Translations under genes and position numbers: made by a program
DNA from: Allostellaceae bacterium
GTDB lineage: Bacteria > Pseudomonadota > Alphaproteobacteria > ATCC43930 > CGMCC-115725
DNA: 59,639 bases
Assembly: GCA_025451725.1 (NCBI GenBank)
Contig: JANWJX010000055.1
Location: 1-59,639, forward strand
Reading direction: 5' to 3'
Shown here: one piece after another, positions 54,435 through 59,639 of the stretch
How the letters are laid out: every line of letters begins with the position of its first letter
Numbering within the stretch: the stretch's first letter is position 1
The notes under the pieces: generated by a model
Databases searched by the model: none
What the model was told of the DNA's origin: nothing
The model's input: only the letters and a program-made list of their open reading frames with translations

Positions 54435-57400
54435 TCGCCCGGCTCCGCCAGCGGCGTCGGGCTCTGGCGCCAGCGGCGCGTGCTCCAAAGACGGAAACGA
54501 TCGAGATAGAGATAGACCACCGGCGTGGTGTAGAGGGTCAGCGCCTGGCTGACAATCAGGCCGCCGACGATGGAAATGCCAAGCGGGCGGCGCAATTCGG
54601 CGCCGTCGCCGCCGCCGAGCGCCAAGGGCAGCGCGCCGAGCATGGCGGCCGCCGTCGTCATCATGATCGGGCGGAAGCGCAGGAGGCATGCGTGATAGAT
54701 CGCATCCTCGGTCTTCATGCCCTGCTGGCGTTCGGCATGGAGCGCGAAGTCGATCATCATGATGGCGTTTTTCTTGACGATGCCGATCAGCAGAATCACG
54801 CCGACGAGGGCGATGATGCTGAACTCGGCGCCGAACAGCATCAGGGCGAGCACCGCGCCGACGCCGGCCGAGGGCAGGGTCGAGAGGATCGTGATGGGGT
54901 GGACGTAGCTCTCATACAGCACGCCCAGCACGATATAGACGGTGATCAGCGCGGCGAGGATCAGGATCGGCTCGTTCGCGAGCGAGGCCTGGAACGCGGC
55001 CGCGGTGCCCTGGAAACTGCCGTGAATCGATGCCGGTACGCCGATTTCGTTCATGGTCTGGTCGATGGCGGCGACCGCGTCGCTCAGCGATTTGCCGGGC
55101 GGCAGGTTGAACGACACGGTGCTGGCGACGAACAGCCCATGGTGATTGACCGACAGCGGCGTGTTGCCCGGCCCAAAATGGCTGAAGGCGGCGAGCGGCA
55201 CCATCTGCTCGGCGACGGTGCTGACCGCGGCGCCGGTCGAGGCGATGCCGTGCCCGCTGACGGCGATGGAATTGGCGGCCCGGTTGCGCACCGCGCCGGC
55301 GCCCGCGAGCTTGGCCGACGTCCCGGTGGTCAGCGATTGCGTGCCTTGCGTGCCGCCGATATTGCCGCCCGACGTGCTGACATAGATATCATTCAGCACT
55401 TCGGGGCTTTGCCAATATTGCGGCGCCGCCTCCATCACCACGTGGTACTGGTTCAAGGCGTTGTAGATGGTCGAGACCAGACGCTGGCCGAACACGTCGT
55501 AGAGCGTGCTGTCGATGGCGCTCGGCGTGAGGCCGAGCCGCGCGGCGGTCGGGCGGTCGATCACGAGATCGGTCTCGAGCCCCTTGTCCTGCTGATCGAT
55601 ATTGACGTCCTGCAAGACCGGCACTTTTTGCAGCGCTTCGAGGATTTTCGGTGACCAGGCTTGCAGCGTGGCGAGATCGTCCGATTGCAAAGTGTACTGG
55701 TATTGCGCGTTGCTCTGCCGGCCGCCGACCCTTATGTCCTGCGTCGCCTGGAAGAACAGACGTCCGCCGGCCACGACCGACGTTGCGCGCCGCAGCCGCG
55801 CGATGATTTGGTCGGCGCTTTCCTTGCGTTCCGCCAGCGGTTTCAGCGACACGAACACAAAGCCGCCATTGGTCGAATAGCCGCCGGTGAAGCCGGCGAC
55901 CGACGCCACGCCAGGGTCCTTGCGCACGATGTTGACGAGCTGGGTGAATTTCTTGCGCATCAGCTGGAACGAGATGCTCTGGTCGGCCTGGATGCCGCCG
56001 ATCAGGCGCCCCGTGTCTTGCTGCGGGAAAAATCCCTTGGGGATGACGATATAGAGAAAGACGTTGAGCGCGATAGTGGCGAGCAGCACTACCGCAGTAA
56101 GAAACGAGTGCCGCAGCGCGATGCCGAGCGTGCGCGCGTAAAAGTTCAACATCACTTGGAACAGGCCCTCGGCAATCCGAGCAACGCGGCCCGGACGCGG
56201 CCTCATGTGATGCGCAGGCAGGATCTTGGCCGCCATCGTCGGCGTCGTCACCAGCGACACGACCAGCGACACCATGACGGCGATCGACAGGGTCAGCGCG
56301 AATTCCTCAAACAGGCGGCCGACGATGCCGCCCATCAGCAGAATCGGGATGAACACCGCGACCAGCGACGTGCTCATCGACAGGACCGTGAAGCCGACCT
56401 CGCGCGCGCCGAGCAGCGCGGCGTCGAGCCGCGCCATGCCGGCCTCGATGTGGCGCTCGATGTTCTCGACCACGACGATGGCGTCGTCCACGACGAAGCC
56501 GGTCGCCACCGTCAGCGCCATCAGCGACAGATTGTCGAGACTGAAGCCCAGCAGATACATAATGCCGAACGTGCCGAGCAGCGAAATTGGCACGGCGACG
56601 GCTGGGATCATGGTGGCGCGCGGGCTGCGCAGGAAGAAGAACACCACCAGCGCCACCAGCAGGACCGAGATCACCAGCGTCCGCTCGACGTCCTTGAGCG
56701 AGGCGCGGATGGTCGTGGTGCGGTCGGACACGATATCGACGTCGATGTCGCGCGGCATCGACGCCGTCAGTTCCGGCAACAGCTCCGTCACCCGGTCGAC
56801 CGTGTCGATGATATTGGCGCCGGGCTGGCGATAAAGGATCACCAGCACCGACGGCTTGCCATTGGCGAGCCCGAGATTGCGGATGTTCTCGACGGAATCC
56901 TGAATGTCGGCGAGTTCGTCGAGCCGCACCGCCGCGCCGTTGCGATAGGCGACGACCAGTCCTTTATATTGCGCGGCCGTGGTCGCCTGGTCGTTGGTGT
57001 AAAGCTGATAATGCCGGTCGCCCGGTTCGATGGCGCCTTTGGGACTGTGGGCGTTCGCCGCCGCCAGCGCGGCGCGCACGTCTTCGGGGCCGATCCGGTA
57101 TTTGAACAGCGCGGTGGGGTTGAGGTCGACGCGCACCGCGGGCAGCGAACTGCCGCCGATCGTCACCTGGCCGATGCCGCTCACTTGGGACAGTTTCTGC
57201 GCCAGGACGTTCGAAGCCGCGTCGTAAAGCTGGCCCGGCGTCTTGGTATCGGAGGTCAACGCCAGAATCAGCACGGGCGCGTCGGCGGGGTTCACCTTGC
57301 GGTAGGTCGGATTGGTGCGAAGGCTGGTCGGAAGATCGGCGCGCGCCGCGTTGATTGCCGCCTGCACGTCGCGGGCCGCGCCGTCGATGTTCCGGCTTAG

Positions 57401-57688
57401 ATCGAACTGGATGGTGATGCGCGTGACGCCGACCGAGCTTTGCGACGTCATCTCGCTGACATTGGCGATGACGCCGAGATGCCGCTCGAGTGGCGTCGCC
57501 ACGCTCGACGCCATGTTGGCGGGACTGGCGCCGGGAAGCTGCGCCATGACCTGAATGGTCGGGAAATCGACCTGGGGCAGCGGCGAAACCGGCAGCAAGA
57601 AAAACGCCACGATGCCGGCGAGCGCGACGCCTGCGGTCAGGAGCGTGGTCGCGACGGGGCGCGCGATGAAGGGCGCCGAAAGGTTCAT
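54431..57688 (-). CDS. RND multidrug efflux pump subunit, MdtC-like
   Basis: 1085 aa, full length. The N-terminus [39 protein letters not shown] is the AcrB/MdtC start; helix IV carries the proton-relay pair in [18 protein letters not shown]; the second half repeats the fold with [19 protein letters not shown]. The neighbours (second RND gene before it, outer-membrane factor after it) match the MdtB-MdtC heterotrimer arrangement. ATG 57688 overlaps the upstream RND stop by ATGA. Exports hydrophobic compounds or detergents, by homology. Confidence 0.94.
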   Translation of the reverse strand: MNLSAPFIARPVATTLLTAGVALAGIVAFFLLPVSPLPQVDFPTIQVMAQLPGASPANMASSVATPLERHLGVIANVSEMTSQSSVGVTRITIQFDLSRNIDGAARDVQAAINAARADLPTSLRTNPTYRKVNPADAPVLILALTSDTKTPGQLYDAASNVLAQKLSQVSGIGQVTIGGSSLPAVRVDLNPTALFKYRIGPEDVRAALAAANAHSPKGAIEPGDRHYQLYTNDQATTAAQYKGLVVAYRNGAAVRLDELADIQDSVENIRNLGLANGKPSVLVILYRQPGANIIDTVDRVTELLPELTASMPRDIDVDIVSDRTTTIRASLKDVERTLVISVLLVALVVFFFLRSPRATMIPAVAVPISLLGTFGIMYLLGFSLDNLSLMALTVATGFVVDDAIVVVENIERHIEAGMARLDAALLGAREVGFTVLSMSTSLVAVFIPILLMGGIVGRLFEEFALTLSIAVMVSLVVSLVTTPTMAAKILPAHHMRPRPGRVARIAEGLFQVMLNFYARTLGIALRHSFLTAVVLLATIALNVFLYIVIPKGFFPQQDTGRLIGGIQADQSISFQLMRKKFTQLVNIVRKDPGVASVAGFTGGYSTNGGFVFVSLKPLAERKESADQIIARLRRATSVVAGGRLFFQATQDIRVGGRQSNAQYQYTLQSDDLATLQAWSPKILEALQKVPVLQDVNIDQQDKGLETDLVIDRPTAARLGLTPSAIDSTLYDVFGQRLVSTIYNALNQYHVVMEAAPQYWQSPEVLNDIYVSTSGGNIGGTQGTQSLTTGTSAKLAGAGAVRNRAANSIAVSGHGIASTGAAVSTVAEQMVPLAAFSHFGPGNTPLSVNHHGLFVASTVSFNLPPGKSLSDAVAAIDQTMNEIGVPASIHGSFQGTAAAFQASLANEPILILAALITVYIVLGVLYESYVHPITILSTLPSAGVGAVLALMLFGAEFSIIALVGVILLIGIVKKNAIMMIDFALHAERQQGMKTEDAIYHACLLRFRPIMMTTAAAMLGALPLALGGGDGAELRRPLGISIVGGLIVSQALTLYTTPVVYLYLDRFRLWSTRRWRQSPTPLAEPGE

Positions 57689-59639
57689 TCCGCCGGACTC
57701 GGGCCGGGCGCCTGCGCCGCGCCGCGGCCCAACACGCGACGGGCCGCGTCGTCGAACACGAGATAGATCACCGGCGTCGTGAACAGGGTCAGGAACTGGC
57801 TCAGCAACAGGCCGCCGACGATGGCGACGCCGAGCGGATGGCGCAGCTCGGACCCGGCGCCGTTGCCGATCATCAGCGGCACCGCGCCCAAGAGCGCGGC
57901 CATGGTCGTCATCAGGATCGGGCGGAAGCGCAGCAGGCTGGCCTGGTGGATCGCGTCGCGCGGCGGCTTGCCTTCGCGCCGTTCGGCGTCGAGCGCGAAG
58001 TCGATCATCATGATGGCGTTTTTCTTGACGATGCCGATCAGCAGGATGATGCCGATGATCGCGACGATGCCGAGATCGCTGCCGTCGAGCATCAGCGCCA
58101 ACAGCGCGCCGACCCCCGCCGAGGGCAGGGTGGACAGGATCGTGATCGGATGGATGAAGCTTTCGTAGAGCACGCCCAAAATGATGTACATCGTCACGAT
58201 CGCCGCGAGGATCAGCAGCAATTCGTTGGCAAGGCTCGCCTCGAAGGCCAGCGCCGCGCCCTGGAACGTCGTGAACAGGCTCGCCGGCAGACGCATCGAT
58301 TTTTCGGTCTGATTGATGACATCGACCGCCGCGCCAAGGGAGGCGCCGGGCGCGACGTTGAACGACACCGTTACCGCCGGGAACTGGCCGAGATGGTCGA
58401 TCTCAAGCGGCGTCATCTGCTCGGACACTTTCGCGATCGACGACAGTGGCACCTGGCCCAGCCCGTTGGACCCGGGCCCGGACGTCGAGGACGGCAGGAA
58501 AATCGAATCGAGCGAGGTCAGCGTCTCTTGGAGTTCCGGCTTCGATTCCAGGATGACGCGGTATTGATTGGTCTGGGTGAAGATGGTGGTGACGATGCGC
58601 TGGCCGTACGCGTCGTAGAGCGCATTGTCGATCGTCGCCATGGTGATGCCGAACCGCGCGGCGGTGTCGCGATCGACGGTGATGTAGGCGCTGAGGCCAT
58701 TGTTCTCGGAATTGCTGGCCACGTCTTCCAGTTCCGGCAACTGCCGCAACGCCTCGACGATCCTCGGCGCCCAGTCCGCCAGCTCGGCGGCATTGGCATC
58801 TTCGAGCACGAATTGGTACTGCGTCTTGGAGATCGTCGAATCGATGGTCAGATCCTGCACCGGCTGCATGTAAAGCCGCACGCCGGCGACTTTTCCCGTC
58901 GCGCGACTGATCCGGCGAATAATGTCGCTCGAGCCGGTGCTGCGTTCGTCCTTGGGCTTCAGGTTGATGAGGAAGCGGCCGTTGTTCAGCGTCGTGTTGA
59001 TGCCGTCGACGCCGATGAATGAGGTCAGGCTGACCACGTCGGGATCCTTGAGAACGATCTGCGCCAGTTGCTCCTGCCGTTTTGCCATCGCGGCGTAGGA
59101 CACGGTCTGGTCGGCCTCGGAGATGCCTTGGATCAGGCCAGTGTCCTGAACCGGGAAGAAACCCTTGGGGATGACGATGTAGAGCAGCGCGGTCAGCGCG
59201 AGCGTCGCGAGGAACACCATCATGGTGAGGAACTGATGGTCGAGCACCCAGTTCAGCCGGCGGCCGTAGAAATCGATGCCGGCCTGAAACCATTGCTGCG
59301 ATTTGCGCGCGACCACGCCCATCTCGGCTTCGGGCACGTGGCGCAACAGCTTGGCGCACAGCATCGGCACGAGGGTCAGCGACACCACCGCCGAAATCAC
59401 GATGGTGACGGCGAGGGTGATGGCGAATTCGCGGAACAGGCGTCCGACCACGTCGCCCATGAACAGCAGCGGGATCAGAACCGCGATCAGCGAGATGGTC
59501 AGCGAGATGATGGTGAAGCCGATCTGCGCCGAGCCCTTGAGGGCGGCCTGTAGCGGGTTCTCGCCTTCCTCGATATAGCGCGAGATGTTCTCGATCATCA
59601 CGATGGCGTCGTCGACGACGAAGCCCGACGCGATGGTCA
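57685..59639 (-). CDS. RND multidrug efflux pump subunit, MdtB-like, N-terminus beyond the window
   Basis: About 650 residues of the C-terminal two thirds are visible; the frame is open to the right edge. The visible part begins within helix IV ([17 protein letters not shown]) and includes [19 protein letters not shown], the porter-domain repeat and [22 protein letters not shown]. It is close to, but distinct from, the following RND protein, as expected of an MdtB/MdtC pair. The periplasmic adaptor gene (mdtA-like) should lie just outside the window. Confidence 0.93.
   Translation of the reverse strand, partial: TIASGFVVDDAIVMIENISRYIEEGENPLQAALKGSAQIGFTIISLTISLIAVLIPLLFMGDVVGRLFREFAITLAVTIVISAVVSLTLVPMLCAKLLRHVPEAEMGVVARKSQQWFQAGIDFYGRRLNWVLDHQFLTMMVFLATLALTALLYIVIPKGFFPVQDTGLIQGISEADQTVSYAAMAKRQEQLAQIVLKDPDVVSLTSFIGVDGINTTLNNGRFLINLKPKDERSTGSSDIIRRISRATGKVAGVRLYMQPVQDLTIDSTISKTQYQFVLEDANAAELADWAPRIVEALRQLPELEDVASNSENNGLSAYITVDRDTAARFGITMATIDNALYDAYGQRIVTTIFTQTNQYRVILESKPELQETLTSLDSIFLPSSTSGPGSNGLGQVPLSSIAKVSEQMTPLEIDHLGQFPAVTVSFNVAPGASLGAAVDVINQTEKSMRLPASLFTTFQGAALAFEASLANELLLILAAIVTMYIILGVLYESFIHPITILSTLPSAGVGALLALMLDGSDLGIVAIIGIILLIGIVKKNAIMMIDFALDAERREGKPPRDAIHQASLLRFRPILMTTMAALLGAVPLMIGNGAGSELRHPLGVAIVGGLLLSQFLTLFTTPVIYLVFDDAARRVLGRGAAQAPGPSPAE

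Overview
The window is a GC-rich, densely packed bacterial chromosome segment. Gene content and style point to an alphaproteobacterium of the Hyphomicrobiales (Bradyrhizobium/Xanthobacter-like): a gpmI-envC-ctpA-yibQ-rppH block, full urt and ure operons, several branched-chain-amino-acid-type ABC systems, DUF3175, NodT-type outer-membrane lipoproteins, and ATGA or TGATG coupling of almost every gene pair. This placement is inference from gene content; no rRNA is present.

Layout. 1-720: the end of a cyclopropane-fatty-acid synthase gene, tRNA-Cys, tRNA-Asn and an intrinsic terminator. 925-1113: a 62-codon gene with a perfect ribosome binding site. 1302-7930: a catabolic locus. A minus-strand operon (MetE-like zinc protein, FAH hydrolase, HsaA/DszC-like flavoprotein) is followed by a NodD-like LysR regulator that diverges from an extradiol-dioxygenase-like VOC protein and an MFS transporter. 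8110-12632: a complete LivHMGF plus substrate-binding-protein operon, followed by a beta-hydroxyacid dehydrogenase. 13606-17326: DUF3175, an outer-membrane efflux lipoprotein, a GT2/small-flippase pair and a Tyr-rich secreted protein. 17491-22303: an orphan CoxL-type molybdenum hydroxylase, converging on a Rieske oxygenase that is coupled to an orphan ABC binding protein.

22365-30745 is one long minus-strand run: a dehydrogenase, a kinase fusion, GpmI, EnvC, CtpA, YibQ and RppH. It links glycolysis, cell-wall hydrolase control and mRNA 5'-end processing. 30811-35309 holds three copies of a nested inverted-repeat element. They lie around a small secreted-protein gene whose 5' end runs into one copy, an M24-family protein with an altered metal site, a second HsaA-like flavoprotein and a nucleoside hydrolase. 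35900-38819: a low-GC repeat patch, a TetR regulator that looks leaderless, a carotenoid oxygenase and a membrane protein. 38834-40857: nitronate monooxygenase, DUF2214 and MarR.

41010-51585 is a contiguous nitrogen-scavenging superoperon, urtABCDE-ureDABCEFG: urea uptake, urease and nickel insertion. It is preceded by a near-consensus sigma-54 promoter and followed by the decayed remains of a NiCoT nickel permease gene. The window ends with an MFS transporter and the efflux genes of an MdtBC-type RND pump with its outer-membrane factor; the first pump subunit runs off the right edge.

The most interesting items are the nested repeat family and the gene start it touches, the Asp-to-Cys change in the M24 protein, the three-frame NiCoT relic beside urease, the sigma-54/palindrome architecture in front of urtA, and the putative uncharacterised ring-cleavage locus at 1302-7930. 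No CRISPR array, prophage or intact insertion sequence was seen.
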